A DNA stretch of 64,000 bases from Eubacteriaceae bacterium (GTDB taxonomy: Bacteria; Bacillota; Clostridia; Peptostreptococcales; Anaerovoracaceae). The position numbers were made by a program, and so were the translations under genes. Positions 26,884 to 36,559 of this stretch are shown here, one piece after another. The stretch lies in NCBI GenBank assembly GCA_902362435.1, contig CABIWW010000014.1, positions 1 to 64,000 on the forward strand. The letters are read 5' to 3'. The notes beneath the pieces are model-generated. The model had not been told where the DNA came from and made no database searches. It saw nothing but the letters and a program-made list of their open reading frames with translations. Position 1 is the first letter of the stretch, and each line of letters opens with the position of its first letter.

Positions 26884-28320
26884 ATGCATAAAGATATCAG
26901 CAGCTTTGACTTCGAAAACAGTCAGGACTTTTACATCAATGAAGTATACGGTGTCATCGTCATCGATATGTCTGGAAAGATCCGCTACATGAACAAACAG
27001 TGTATGAAGCTCATCGGATACACTGATCCGACATACCAGCAGGCAAAGGAACTCTTCGGCAGATCTGTCGAAGACGTCTTCCCGTACACACATATGCTCG
27101 AGAACCTCGCACCTGAGATAACCAAACCGAAGATCGTCTTTTACAAATCAAACTTCGGCATGGGCATATCCATGAACGTGCCGCTGATCTACAACGGCGA
27201 AAAAATAGGTCTTATGGAATACGATCTGGTAAACGAAGAAAAAGTCTTCTTCGAGCTTACCGACGATTACAACGCTTTCCTCAACGACCAGCTGAAACAG
27301 CTGCAGAAAAAGATCATCAAGCTGGAACAGAACAAATATACCATAGACAATATCATCGGTTCATCACCTCCGATGAACAAGCTGCGTCAGCAGATCGCCA
27401 CCGTTGCGAAGTCAAACTCGACGGTTCTGATATCAGGTGAGACTGGGACCGGCAAGGAGCTGGTCGCTCATGCTATTCACAATCTGAGCAACAGAAAATT
27501 CAATCCGATGGTAAAGATAAATGCATCGGCATTTCCCGAAAACCTCGCCGAATCAGAGCTTTTCGGATATAAAAAAGGATCCTTCACCGGAGCTAACAAG
27601 GAAGGCAAAATAGGTAAATTCGAGTACGCCAACCACGGTACTCTTTTCATAGATGAGATACAGCAGATGCCTATGAGCATACAGCCTAAATTTCTCCGCG
27701 TACTGCAGGAACACGAGGTGGAACCGATCGGCAGCAACGAATCCGTGCCTGTCGACGTCCGCGTCATAGTGGCATGCAACGAGGATATCCTTGAAATGGT
27801 CAAGGACAACCGGTTCAGACAGGACCTGTTTTACCGTCTGAACGTAATAAGGATAGAGATCCCTCCGCTGCGCGAACATCTTGAAGACATAGATGAACTC
27901 GTCGATCACTATATCACTCAGCTGAACACCGAGCTTGGCTTCAAGATCAACGGCGTCGAGCCTGCAGTGCTCGAGACTCTGAAACAGTACAGCTGGCCCG
28001 GCAACATCAGAGAGCTCCGCAATGTTATCGAACGCGCGATGAATTTCGCTACAGGCGACAGGCTTACGCTGGACGATTTCACATTCTTCACGATCGCAAA
28101 GAAAACATCGCTGCCTGATTACAGTTCAAACGGCAACATCATCGAAGAGACCAAACGCAAAGCGGAAAAGGAGCTGATCGAAAACGTGCTGCAGCATTTC
28201 GGCTATAACAAGACTCATGCCGCGAATTTCCTCAACATATCCAGGCCGCTGCTCCACCAGAAGATGAAAAGACTCGGCATCGCATCGTCTCCGCCTTCTG
28301 ATAAAAATCAGCAGATCTAG
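26884..28320 (+). CDS. Sigma-54-dependent PAS-AAA-Fis transcription activator
   Basis: Enhancer-binding protein that drives open-complex formation by sigma-54 RNA polymerase. The N-terminal PAS sensor spans about residues 10-135 (GVIVIDMSGKIRYMNKQC) and probably binds a small ligand. A short coiled linker follows. In the AAA+ domain, Walker A is GETGTGKE near residue 185, the sigma-54 contact loop is GSFTGA near 232, and Walker B is LFIDEI near 253. The C-terminal Fis-type helix-turn-helix is NKTHAANFLNISRPLLHQKM near 440. GGAAGGGAG lies before the ATG. Its targets are probably the palindromes and -24/-12 promoter just downstream. Confidence 0.93.
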   Translation: MHKDISSFDFENSQDFYINEVYGVIVIDMSGKIRYMNKQCMKLIGYTDPTYQQAKELFGRSVEDVFPYTHMLENLAPEITKPKIVFYKSNFGMGISMNVPLIYNGEKIGLMEYDLVNEEKVFFELTDDYNAFLNDQLKQLQKKIIKLEQNKYTIDNIIGSSPPMNKLRQQIATVAKSNSTVLISGETGTGKELVAHAIHNLSNRKFNPMVKINASAFPENLAESELFGYKKGSFTGANKEGKIGKFEYANHGTLFIDEIQQMPMSIQPKFLRVLQEHEVEPIGSNESVPVDVRVIVACNEDILEMVKDNRFRQDLFYRLNVIRIEIPPLREHLEDIDELVDHYITQLNTELGFKINGVEPAVLETLKQYSWPGNIRELRNVIERAMNFATGDRLTLDDFTFFTIAKKTSLPDYSSNGNIIEETKRKAEKELIENVLQHFGYNKTHAANFLNISRPLLHQKMKRLGIASSPPSDKNQQI

Positions 28321-28363
28321 AGATATCCGGCTTTGCCGTACATCAGATGAATAAATTTTTTAT

Positions 28364-28407
28364 AAAAGTACAAAAATGCATCAGCAGCTTTTGTACTTTT
28401 CTTTTTT
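28364..28407 (+). terminator. Terminator of the sigma-54 activator gene
   Basis: AAAAGTACAAAA (28364-28375) pairs perfectly with TTTTGTACTTTT (28389-28400), followed by a T run. Confidence 0.85.
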
Positions 28408-28544
28408 GACACAATGCGTACATATATATGCATCGCTGTCAGCGCCTTCTCATTTTGAGATGAAAACTAGAATGGATTCCCTCACATCATCCATGTCACT
28501 CATACCTGATAATACGGCTTGTACTGCACTTTTTTTCGTCATTG

Positions 28545-28651
28545 TGTAAGTTTACGCTTACACTGTAAGTCTTTACTTACACATGCCGCCAGTCATTGAA
28601 ACCACTGATTTTTTCTGAAAATTCTTTCGCAGCTGTAAGCGCTCGCTTACA
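28545..28651. promoter_or_regulatory. Three upstream activator sites TGTAAG-N6-CTTACA
   Basis: Three palindromes lie upstream of the -24/-12 promoter: 28545-28562, 28564-28581 and 28634-28651. Each has the arms TGTAAG and CTTACA exactly 6 bp apart with differing centres; the third is a near-perfect 20-bp palindrome. They sit about 80-185 bp upstream of the predicted start site, the usual range for sigma-54 enhancers. The PAS-AAA-Fis protein encoded next door is the likely binder. Confidence 0.85.
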
Positions 28652-28701
28652 GTTTTTCGTTTATCAAAAATTCAAAACGGCTGTTTTTCAACGTTTTTGA
28701 G

Positions 28702-28718
28702 TTGGCACGATGCTTGCT
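28702..28718 (+). promoter_or_regulatory. Sigma-54 (-24/-12) promoter
   Basis: TTGGCACGATGCTTGCT matches the sigma-54 consensus, with GG at 28704-28705 and GC at 28716-28717, 10 nt between them. Transcription would start near 28729 and read the amidohydrolase and permease genes. Confidence 0.92.
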
Positions 28719-28733
28719 CTATATATGGGCACC

Positions 28734-28751
28734 GGTAAAGCTTTACTTACA
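28734..28751. promoter_or_regulatory. Fourth, downstream activator-like site
   Basis: GGTAAA-N6-CTTACA matches the upstream sites with two mismatches and contains the perfect palindrome GTAAAGCTTTAC. It lies just after the predicted start site, an unusual place for an enhancer. Confidence 0.5.
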
Positions 28752-28841
28752 ACACGACATGGATATTCTTACCGCAGACGCTGTCAGCAGGCCCTGTGGA
28801 TCACCGGGATATCGCGCATTTACAAAAAGTGAGGTGGATCA

Positions 28842-30458
28842 ATGAAAGCAAATCTGATAATAAAAAGCAACTGCATCTTCGACAGCATCAGCGACGATCC
28901 GTTCGAAGGATTCGTAGCCGTAAAAGGCAACAGGATAATGGCTGTGGAAAAAGGCAGTGACTTTTCAAAATATGCCGGAGATGATACGATAATCAAAGAA
29001 TTCGGAGACAATACAGTAATGGCCGGATTTCACGACAGCCACACCCACCTGCTCATGGGAGGGCTTTTCAAGACTTACGTGAATCTCGCCAAAGCAAAAA
29101 GCGAAGAAGAAGCTGCTCTGATGGTAAAAGAAGCAGTCGATAAAGATCCTGTAAAAGAGGGCTGGATCAGAGGATTCTCATGGTACCACGTGTTCTGGGA
29201 CAACAGGCAGCTGCCGACATGTGCATCGCTGGACAAGTACTTTCCAGACCGTCCGGTATGCCTGATACATGCCGAGGTCCACGGTGCATGGGTCAACAGC
29301 GCTGCAATGAAGATCATGGGGATCGACAAAAACACTCCGGACATGGAAAATGGCCTGATCATCCGCGACGAGGACGGCAATCCTACAGGAGTACTGCTCG
29401 AAGCTGCTGCAGGCCTTGCAACGAAATACGCATTTGATTTCACGCCTGAAGAAGAAAAGGCTGTCATCCATTCGTTCATGGACGCTGCAAAGAAGCTGGG
29501 TATAACGTCGATCAACGATGTACAGCCTTACTACCACGGCAATATGGGCAGTATCGAAGTCTACCATCAGATGGACACTGATAACGAGCTTACCATCAGG
29601 ATACATGCTGCGCCTGATCTCACAGGAGACCTGGATGCAGTAGTTGAATGCCGCGAAAAATATTCTTCTGAAAAGCTCAGGATCGACCATGTAAAACAGT
29701 TCCTGGACGGAGTCATCACTACGCATACAGCACTCGTCCTCGACGACTACGCTGACGAACCGGGCAACAAAGGCGAAGAGCTCTGCGACCTCGACTCCAT
29801 CAGCAAGGCAGTTCCGGAAGCACATAAGCGCGGACTTTCCGTAAAGCTGCACGCATGCGGAGACAGATCGGCCAGATATGCGCTCGACTACATAGAAACA
29901 GCGATAAACAAGTACGGCAAAAACGAATGCCGCCACGCTATCGAACATCTCGAGCTCGTTGACGATGCAGACTTTGACAGGATCAGAGAATTCGGCGTGA
30001 TCCCGTCCGTACAGCCTGAACACCTGGCTCTGACGCAGACCTTTGCCGCGAATCCTTATCCGGAGGTCCTCGGCAAAAAACGTGCAGACAAGACATTCCC
30101 GTACAGGAGCCTTTACAAAGCTGCAGGTGTTCTCGCGATCGGCAGCGACTGCCCGGTAGTGGACAACCATCCTTTCCTGGAGATATACAGAGCAGTGACG
30201 AGAGTACACAACGACCACATGCCTGAAGGCGGATGGGCTCCTTCCGAAAAACTGACCCTCAGTGAAGTACTCAGGTTCTATACGTACGGATCAGCCTACG
30301 GCTGCCTGAGAGAAGACGAAATGGGAACGCTTTCCGAAGGAAAATTCGCTGATATAGCGGTCATCGACAAAGACCTTTTCAGCATTCCGGAAGACGAGCT
30401 CATAAACAGAGAAGTGATAATGACCGTCATGGACGGCAATATCATATATGAGGCCTGA
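28842..30458 (+). CDS. Amidohydrolase family 3 protein (YtcJ-like)
   Basis: Metal-dependent hydrolase with a TIM-barrel fold, probably cytoplasmic. The metal motif HDSHTH lies near residue 63. Further ligands are likely in KLHACGD, HAIEHLELV and the Asp of AIGSDCPVVDNHP. The C-terminal KFADIAVIDKDLF closes the beta-sandwich typical of the family. Length 538 is normal. GAGGTGG precedes the ATG. It is the first gene under the sigma-54 promoter and is followed by a permease gene, so the pair probably imports and hydrolyses an amino-acid derivative. The substrate is not readable from sequence. Confidence 0.85.
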   Translation: MKANLIIKSNCIFDSISDDPFEGFVAVKGNRIMAVEKGSDFSKYAGDDTIIKEFGDNTVMAGFHDSHTHLLMGGLFKTYVNLAKAKSEEEAALMVKEAVDKDPVKEGWIRGFSWYHVFWDNRQLPTCASLDKYFPDRPVCLIHAEVHGAWVNSAAMKIMGIDKNTPDMENGLIIRDEDGNPTGVLLEAAAGLATKYAFDFTPEEEKAVIHSFMDAAKKLGITSINDVQPYYHGNMGSIEVYHQMDTDNELTIRIHAAPDLTGDLDAVVECREKYSSEKLRIDHVKQFLDGVITTHTALVLDDYADEPGNKGEELCDLDSISKAVPEAHKRGLSVKLHACGDRSARYALDYIETAINKYGKNECRHAIEHLELVDDADFDRIREFGVIPSVQPEHLALTQTFAANPYPEVLGKKRADKTFPYRSLYKAAGVLAIGSDCPVVDNHPFLEIYRAVTRVHNDHMPEGGWAPSEKLTLSEVLRFYTYGSAYGCLREDEMGTLSEGKFADIAVIDKDLFSIPEDELINREVIMTVMDGNIIYEA

Positions 30459-30556
30459 TACGCGCAAAGCGCGTACAGCCTCGCGTACATCACCCCCACC
30501 GCGGACGAGATCCGCATAAGCAATCATACCTGATTTTATTAAAAAGGAGAGAAAAC

Positions 30557-31969
30557 ATGTCAGAAAAAGAAAGAACAACAAACGTTGAAAACTCCGGCGG
30601 AGGTCTTGAAAAACTTCATTACAAGCAGGAGCTCAACCGAGTGCTCAAACTGCCTTCGGTAGTCTTCTTCGGTATCGCCTACATGGCTCCGATCACGATC
30701 TTCACGACTTACGGTCTGGTAACAAACATGACCCACGGTATGCTTTCATTCACATACCTCGTGGCAACGCTGGCTATGATGTTCACAGCGATGAGCTACA
30801 GGCACATGGTAAAGGCATACCCTATCGCAGGATCAGTATATACTTACACACAGCAGAGCCTGAATCCTCATATCGGTTTCATGGCCGGATGGGGAATACT
30901 GCTCGACTACATACTGCTTCCGATGTTCAACTATGTTGCCATAGGTGTGTACATCCACATACTTATCCCGGAAGTGCCTATCGTTGCATTCATGGCTGTC
31001 TTCATCATACTTGTAACAATAGTAAACCTGTTCGGAATGAACTTCACGAAGATATTCAACAATACACTGATCGTGATCCAGCTGATATTCCTAGTAGCGA
31101 TGCTCCTGTTCTCGATAAAGTATATCGCAGGAGGCGGAGGTCTGGGCACACTGACAGACACAACAGCATTCTTCAATTCAGTTGAATTCGCTTCACCTGA
31201 AGTGGGCTGGGCAGGCATATTCGCAGGAGCATCTATCCTCTGCATGTCATTCCTCGGATTCGACTCGGTAACGACGATCGCAGAAGAAACTATAGAACCT
31301 GAAAAGACTATCGGAAGAGCGCTGCTTATCGTATGTTTCGCTGCAGGCGGCACATTCATCCTGACATCATACATCATGCAGTCAGCATGGCCTGAAGCAT
31401 GGTTCTCATTCAACGATGCCGACTCAGGTGCATACGAATACATGGGCCATGTCCTCGGAAACGTTGTCGCTCTGATATTCTGTGCTATATTCATCATCGG
31501 AGCTACAGCTTCAGCCGTAGCATCATCTGCATCCGCTGTAAGAATACTCTACGGAATGGGAAGAGACGGACTTCTCCCCAAGAAGATATTCGGCTATGTA
31601 AACAAGAAGACAAAGGTTCCTTCGATCAATGCAGTTATCATCGGTATCATCTCGATGTCAGCTCTGATCCTGGATCTTTCAGCAGCCGCATCACTCGTAA
31701 ACTTCGGCGCACTGCTCGGATTCGTGATGGTAAACATCTCTGTTATCTCCCATTACTTCATCAAGGGACACAACAGAAGCGGCAGCGGCATCATCAAGTT
31801 CCTGATCTGCCCTATCATAGGAGCGATCATCTGCGCTATCCTGTGGCTGAATCTCGACGGTCTCTCAAAGATCCTCGGATTCATATGGCTCGCTATCGGA
31901 TTCGTTGCACTTGCCATTTCCACGAAATTCTTCAGAGAACTCCCTCCTGAGATGCATCTCGATGAATAA
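30557..31969 (+). CDS. APC-family amino acid permease
   Basis: Cytoplasmic-membrane transporter of the amino acid-polyamine-organocation superfamily with about 12 hydrophobic segments. The first unwound helix is at FFGIAYMAPITIFTTYG near residue 37. The segment MSFLGFDSVTTIAEETIEPEKTIGRA near residue 230 is the usual helix 6 and loop signature. Length 470 is normal. AAAGGAGAG precedes the ATG. The 98-bp gap after the amidohydrolase has no terminator, so both are one sigma-54 transcript. Substrate unknown; probably what the hydrolase acts on. Confidence 0.87.
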   Translation: MSEKERTTNVENSGGGLEKLHYKQELNRVLKLPSVVFFGIAYMAPITIFTTYGLVTNMTHGMLSFTYLVATLAMMFTAMSYRHMVKAYPIAGSVYTYTQQSLNPHIGFMAGWGILLDYILLPMFNYVAIGVYIHILIPEVPIVAFMAVFIILVTIVNLFGMNFTKIFNNTLIVIQLIFLVAMLLFSIKYIAGGGGLGTLTDTTAFFNSVEFASPEVGWAGIFAGASILCMSFLGFDSVTTIAEETIEPEKTIGRALLIVCFAAGGTFILTSYIMQSAWPEAWFSFNDADSGAYEYMGHVLGNVVALIFCAIFIIGATASAVASSASAVRILYGMGRDGLLPKKIFGYVNKKTKVPSINAVIIGIISMSALILDLSAAASLVNFGALLGFVMVNISVISHYFIKGHNRSGSGIIKFLICPIIGAIICAILWLNLDGLSKILGFIWLAIGFVALAISTKFFRELPPEMHLDE

Positions 31970-31981
31970 TTACACCATAAC

Positions 31982-32016
31982 AAAAGAGCACGGCTTCGGC
32001 TGTGCTCTTTTACATA
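31982..32016. terminator. Bidirectional terminator between permease gene and uvrC
   Basis: AAAAGAGCAC pairs perfectly with GTGCTCTTTT around a 10-nt loop. A/T runs on both sides let it serve the convergent genes. Confidence 0.88.
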
Positions 32017-32019
32017 TAT

Positions 32020-33888
32020 CTACTGTTCGTTTTTATGGAAATAATGCCATACGGCTTCGGCCGCCCGCAGATTCATACCTTCCACGTCTTTCAGCGAATC
32101 GACATCTACCGACTTTATCGCGTCTACACTCTTGAAATGCTCCAGCAGTGCGGCTTTACGCGTCTTGCCGATGCCCGGGATATCGTCCAATACCGATCTC
32201 GAAGCACTCCTGTTCCTGAGGCTTCTGTGGTATTCTATCGCAAATCTGTGCACTTCCTCCTGCATCCTGCCGATGTACCTGAAAAGCATAGGTTTTCCCC
32301 TGAGCGGGATCTCATCGTACTCGTCGCTGCCTTCTCTGCGGTAGATCAGTGCCCGTGTCCGATGCCTGTCGTCCTTGACCATCCCTACGACCGGTATATC
32401 AAAGCCTGTCGCGTCGATCACCTCCAGCGCTGTCGACACGTGCCCTTTTCCGCCATCCATGAATATGATGTCAGGCAGCACTTCAAACGCCTGATCGCCC
32501 TGAAACACCCTGTTGAATCTCCTGGTCAGCACCTCACGCATGGATTTGTAATCGTCCTGCCCGTACACAGTCCTGATCCTGAATTTCCTGTAGCTGCTCT
32601 TGTCCGGCTTCAGACCGTTGAACACTACCATGGCGCCAACGGTGTCGACACCGTTGGTATTCGAGATATCATAAGACTCCGTGCGGAACTCTCTGCCATC
32701 GTATTCGCCCGATACTTTTCCCATTTCCTTCAGTATGCTGAATATCTCCGCCCCCAGGTTCCGCCTTCGCTCTCTGGCGTTCGCGGCACGTTCGTCTATC
32801 GTCTTGACCATTTCCAGCACATCGCGGTACGCCATGTCAACAAGAGCTTTCTTCTCGCCCTTCTGAGGTTTCGTCAGTTTCACATTGTGACCCGCAAGTT
32901 CCGACAGATACTCCTCCAGCAGCTCCTTTTCAGCAGGAAGCTGAGTCAGCAGGATCTCTTTCGGAAAGTTCGGCAGTCTGCTGTAGTGCTGATTTATAAA
33001 AGCGGCAGTCAGCTCTCTGCTGTCTTCTTCCGAGGACGCCTCCATCTCGTACGACTCTCTGCCGACGAGCTTGCCGTCTCTCACGAAAAACAGTACCATG
33101 TGCGTCTCCTCGGTTCCTCTGGCAGGGATCACGATGTCGATATCCTTGCTGTGCTGTATCACCACGCGCTGTGTCGCAGACAGCGCCTTTGCGGCTTCGA
33201 TATAGTCGCGGTACATCGCTGCATCTTCGTATTCCAGACGCTCCGCCGCCTCTCCCATCAGCTTCTCCAGCCTTGCGATGATCGGACGGTTCCTGCCGTT
33301 GAGGAATTCTCTCGCGCCTTCCACGCTCTCGGCATATGCAGCCCTGTCCACTTCTCCCGTGCAGATCCCCCGACACTGATTGATATGGTAGTTCAGGCAC
33401 GGTCTGAATCCCTCAGGGAACGATGCTGCCGAGCACCGCTTCAGTGCGAAGCTGCTGTTCAGCAGGTCCACGATCTTGTTCACCGCGCCCGCATCGCTGT
33501 AAGGTCCGAAATACTTTCCGCCGTCTTTTTTGACGATCCTTGTCTTTATCACCCTCGGATAATCCTCATTGGTGATCTTTATATAAGGATACGTTTTGTC
33601 ATCTCTGAGCAGGATATTGTACTTGGGTCTGTACTTCTTTATCAGGTTGCACTCCAGTATCAGCGCCTCCATCTCGCTCCCCGCGGTTATATATTCGAAT
33701 TCCGCGATCTGGCTCACCATGCTCCGCACTTTCGGAGCCATGTTCTTAGAGGACTGGAAATACTGGCGCACGCGGTTTCTCAGCGATATCGCCTTGCCCA
33801 CATAAATGATGTTTCCAAGCTTGTCCTTGTGCATATACACTCCCGGACATTCCGGAAGTCTTTTTAGATTTTCCTGTATATCAAACAT
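32020..33888 (-). CDS. uvrC: Excinuclease ABC subunit C
   Basis: Makes both incisions in nucleotide excision repair with UvrAB. The N-terminal GIY-YIG domain (about residues 12-95) has GVYMHKDKLGNIIYVGKA. A UVR segment near 205 (EAAERLEYEDAAMYRD) contacts UvrB. The RNase H-like nuclease has DGGKGHVSTA, and the C-terminal helix-hairpin-helix DDIPGIGKTRKAALLEHF binds DNA. Length 622 is typical. It starts 10 bp after dacA, so the two may be co-transcribed. Confidence 0.97.
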   Translation of the reverse strand: MFDIQENLKRLPECPGVYMHKDKLGNIIYVGKAISLRNRVRQYFQSSKNMAPKVRSMVSQIAEFEYITAGSEMEALILECNLIKKYRPKYNILLRDDKTYPYIKITNEDYPRVIKTRIVKKDGGKYFGPYSDAGAVNKIVDLLNSSFALKRCSAASFPEGFRPCLNYHINQCRGICTGEVDRAAYAESVEGAREFLNGRNRPIIARLEKLMGEAAERLEYEDAAMYRDYIEAAKALSATQRVVIQHSKDIDIVIPARGTEETHMVLFFVRDGKLVGRESYEMEASSEEDSRELTAAFINQHYSRLPNFPKEILLTQLPAEKELLEEYLSELAGHNVKLTKPQKGEKKALVDMAYRDVLEMVKTIDERAANARERRRNLGAEIFSILKEMGKVSGEYDGREFRTESYDISNTNGVDTVGAMVVFNGLKPDKSSYRKFRIRTVYGQDDYKSMREVLTRRFNRVFQGDQAFEVLPDIIFMDGGKGHVSTALEVIDATGFDIPVVGMVKDDRHRTRALIYRREGSDEYDEIPLRGKPMLFRYIGRMQEEVHRFAIEYHRSLRNRSASRSVLDDIPGIGKTRKAALLEHFKSVDAIKSVDVDSLKDVEGMNLRAAEAVWHYFHKNEQ

Positions 33889-33897
33889 ATTACCTGT

Positions 33898-35343
33898 CTA
33901 TCTGTTGAACATGTCTCTCTGGCGCTCCCATTCTCTGCGTCGCGCCTCTCTTGCACGTTTCGCTTTCATACGCTGCCTCTTTTTACGCTGGCTTCTCTTC
34001 ACCGCAACGAAGAGTACGAATATCAGGATCAGCAGTATCACCTGCATCACGATGAACAGCGTTTTATGCTCGTCCGCGATACCTATGTATGAAAGCGGCC
34101 CGCCCTTTTCCACGCTCTCGAGCGCGACCAGATCCGACGCTGCGATCACATCTCCGTCTTCATTGTATGCCACGAGCGTTCCGATACTGTCGCCTTTTTC
34201 CACAGGTGCCTTCAGCTTCTTCTCAGCTTTGAGCACTTCTGTCGTCACAGTGTCAGTCTTTGTTCCTTTATCAAGGGTTATATCCATATCCTCTGCGACT
34301 GCTGCAGGCACACGGCTCTTCGCGCCCTGCCATATACGCAGTTCATCGACCTGCTGCCCGGCTTCAGCTGCCTTGTACGTCTTGTATTTAGAAAACCCGT
34401 AGTCCCATAACGCTATAGTATCTGTAAAGCGCTGCGCAGATTTTTCCGCATTCAGCGTCACGACGATCAGCTCTGTATCTTTCTTTTTTGCAGCTCCGCA
34501 GAAGCAGTACCCCGCATCCTCGGTGAACCCGGTCTTTACACCTGTAGTACCTTCGTATTTCAGAGGGCGCTCTTTGCCGTTCACTTCCGCCGTCTTGCTG
34601 TCTCCGACAAGGCACATGTTCGTGGACTTTATATTCCTTTCCGATGACATGTCAGTCTCCGGTATCGTATACTGCTTTTTAGCTACGATCTCCCTGAACT
34701 GCTCGTTTTTCATAGCCTCACGCGCGATCATCGCGATATCGTACGCAGTCGTCACATGCCTCTGCCCCGCCGGTGTGAGACCGCTCGGGTTTGAAAATTC
34801 AGTGTCCTTCGCTCCGCACTGTGCAGCCCTTTCATTCATCATCTCAGCAAATCCTTCCCAGGATCCGCCCATGTGCATCGCCAGCGCATCAGCTGCATCA
34901 TTTGCAGAAGCTATAAGTGTCGCATTTATCATCTGCTCCGCAGTCAGAGTCTCGCCCACCTTGAGCGCGATATTCGTTCCCTCGGGATCCGGCTCGTTAT
35001 ACGCCGTGACCTCTTCGTTCATGTCGAGGTTCTCCAGTGCGATCAGCGCTGTTATTATCTTCGTTATGCTGGCCGGATCGCGCTGCTCGTATGCGTTCTT
35101 TTCGTAAAGTATCGCACCGCTACCTGCGTCTATCATTATAGCCGACGTCCCGGATATCTCCGGTGCGTCGTCCCAGTTTATGTCTGTGGACGCCTTTAAC
35201 TTTATACTGCCCGAACCGCTGTCTGTATTTTGCGCATCTGCAAAAGACGGCGCTGCTCCTGTCAGGATAAGCGCCATCATCATTATTATACAAACCACAG
35301 TTCTGACAGACATACTTCTGTTTTTATTAGTGTGTGTCTTCAT
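33898..35343 (-). CDS. dacA: D-alanyl-D-alanine carboxypeptidase (PBP5 type)
   Basis: Removes the terminal D-alanine of peptidoglycan stem peptides outside the membrane. A signal peptide (VRTVVCIIMMMALILTGAAPSFA) leads. The active-site motifs are SITK, SAND and KTG in GVKTGFTEDAGYC. A beta-rich C-terminal domain, a membrane helix (TLFIVMQVILLILIFVLFVA) and a very basic tail follow. This membrane-spanning end replaces the amphipathic anchor of classical PBP5. I chose the ATG at 35343, 4 nt after AAGGA-AT; the frame opens 12 nt earlier. It gives 481 residues and follows serC by 56 bp. Confidence 0.93.
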   Translation of the reverse strand: MKTHTNKNRSMSVRTVVCIIMMMALILTGAAPSFADAQNTDSGSGSIKLKASTDINWDDAPEISGTSAIMIDAGSGAILYEKNAYEQRDPASITKIITALIALENLDMNEEVTAYNEPDPEGTNIALKVGETLTAEQMINATLIASANDAADALAMHMGGSWEGFAEMMNERAAQCGAKDTEFSNPSGLTPAGQRHVTTAYDIAMIAREAMKNEQFREIVAKKQYTIPETDMSSERNIKSTNMCLVGDSKTAEVNGKERPLKYEGTTGVKTGFTEDAGYCFCGAAKKKDTELIVVTLNAEKSAQRFTDTIALWDYGFSKYKTYKAAEAGQQVDELRIWQGAKSRVPAAVAEDMDITLDKGTKTDTVTTEVLKAEKKLKAPVEKGDSIGTLVAYNEDGDVIAASDLVALESVEKGGPLSYIGIADEHKTLFIVMQVILLILIFVLFVAVKRSQRKKRQRMKAKRAREARRREWERQRDMFNR

Positions 35344-35399
35344 ATATTCCTTCATCTCTTACATCATCGGGAATCTGCGTAAACTGCTTCGTATCGTTT

Positions 35400-36488
35400 C
35401 TATTTGTTCTCTGCCTCGAATTTCTTCATGAATTCGATAAGAGCGTCAACGCCTTCTTCAGGCATTGCGTTGTAGATGCTCGCACGCATGCCGCCTATGG
35501 ATCTGTGTCCGTTGAGGTTGTGCATGTTGTTAGCCTTTGCCTCTGCAACGAATTTCTTGTCGAGATCAGCATCGCCCGTAACGAATACGACATTCATCAG
35601 CGATCTGTCTTCTTTTTCAACAGGGCACTTGTAAAGCTCGCTGCTGTCGATGAAATCGTAAAGCTTCTGTGCTTTCTTCACGTTTCTTCTGTTCATCTCT
35701 GCTACTCCGCCCATCTCCTTGATGTGTTTGAACACTTCGCCTGCGATATAGATCGCGAAGCAGTTAGGTGTGTTGTATGTCGATCCGTTGTCTGCGTGGA
35801 TCTTGTAGTCAAGGTAAGTAGGCACTGTCTCTTTTGCAAAGCCTATCAGGTCTTCTCTCATGATCGCGATGGCGATGCCTGACGGTGCGATGTTCTTCTG
35901 AACGCCTGCATAGATGAGGCCGAACTTGCTCACATCGATCTCCTCTGACAGTATGCACGATGACATGTCTGCAACGAGAGGGATATCTCCCGTATCCGGG
36001 ATGTACGGATAGTGAGTTCCATAAATAGTATTGTTGAACGTGATATGCACGTAGTCAGCATCAGGTCTGAAATCTTCTTTCTTTACTTTCGGTATATATG
36101 AAAAAGTCGACTCTTCTGATGATGCAACGATCTTGATGTCTCCGAATTTCTGAGCTTCCTTCGCTGCCTTCTTCGCCCATGTTCCTGTGATGATATAATC
36201 AGCCTTGCCTGATTTTCTCAGGAGATTCAGAGGGACCATCGCAAACTGCAGTGTGCCTCCGCCCTGTATGAACATTACCTTGTAATTGTCAGGAATGTTC
36301 ATGATATCTCTGAGATTTTTTTCTGCATCTTCCAGAATTGCTTTGAATTCAGCGGATCTGTGACTCATTTCCATTACTGATTCTCCACAGCCCTTGTAGT
36401 TTGCCAGATTTGCGGCTGCGTCTTCGATCACGCTAAGCGGCAGCATCGACGGACCTGCCGAAAAGTTATATGCTCTTTCTTTACTCAA
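35400..36488 (-). CDS. serC: Phosphoserine aminotransferase
   Basis: PLP enzyme of serine synthesis that aminates 3-phosphohydroxypyruvate. The N-terminus RAYNFSAGPSMLP is the family hallmark. The PLP lysine is in LIYAGVQKNIAPSG near residue 195, and the ending FMKKFEAENK is normal. I chose TTG at 36488 as start because GGAGG lies 8 nt before it; the GTG at 36503 falls on the ribosome binding site itself. This gives 362 residues. The next pathway-related gene, serA, is divergent about 1.7 kb away, with a dehydrogenase gene between. Confidence 0.95.
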   Translation of the reverse strand: MSKERAYNFSAGPSMLPLSVIEDAAANLANYKGCGESVMEMSHRSAEFKAILEDAEKNLRDIMNIPDNYKVMFIQGGGTLQFAMVPLNLLRKSGKADYIITGTWAKKAAKEAQKFGDIKIVASSEESTFSYIPKVKKEDFRPDADYVHITFNNTIYGTHYPYIPDTGDIPLVADMSSCILSEEIDVSKFGLIYAGVQKNIAPSGIAIAIMREDLIGFAKETVPTYLDYKIHADNGSTYNTPNCFAIYIAGEVFKHIKEMGGVAEMNRRNVKKAQKLYDFIDSSELYKCPVEKEDRSLMNVVFVTGDADLDKKFVAEAKANNMHNLNGHRSIGGMRASIYNAMPEEGVDALIEFMKKFEAENK

Positions 36489-36559
36489 TTTGGTCACCTC
36501 CACCTTTTTTACTAATTCTTGTCCATTTGAGTATTACAAAAAACTTCTATAATAGATTT

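Noticed and set aside
32002..33867. 621-codon plus-strand frame
   Set aside because: It is the exact antisense shadow of uvrC, whose GIY-YIG, UVR and helix-hairpin-helix motifs are clear. Similar long antisense frames over gltX, recD2, lysK, asnS and the ABC-F gene were dropped for the same reason.
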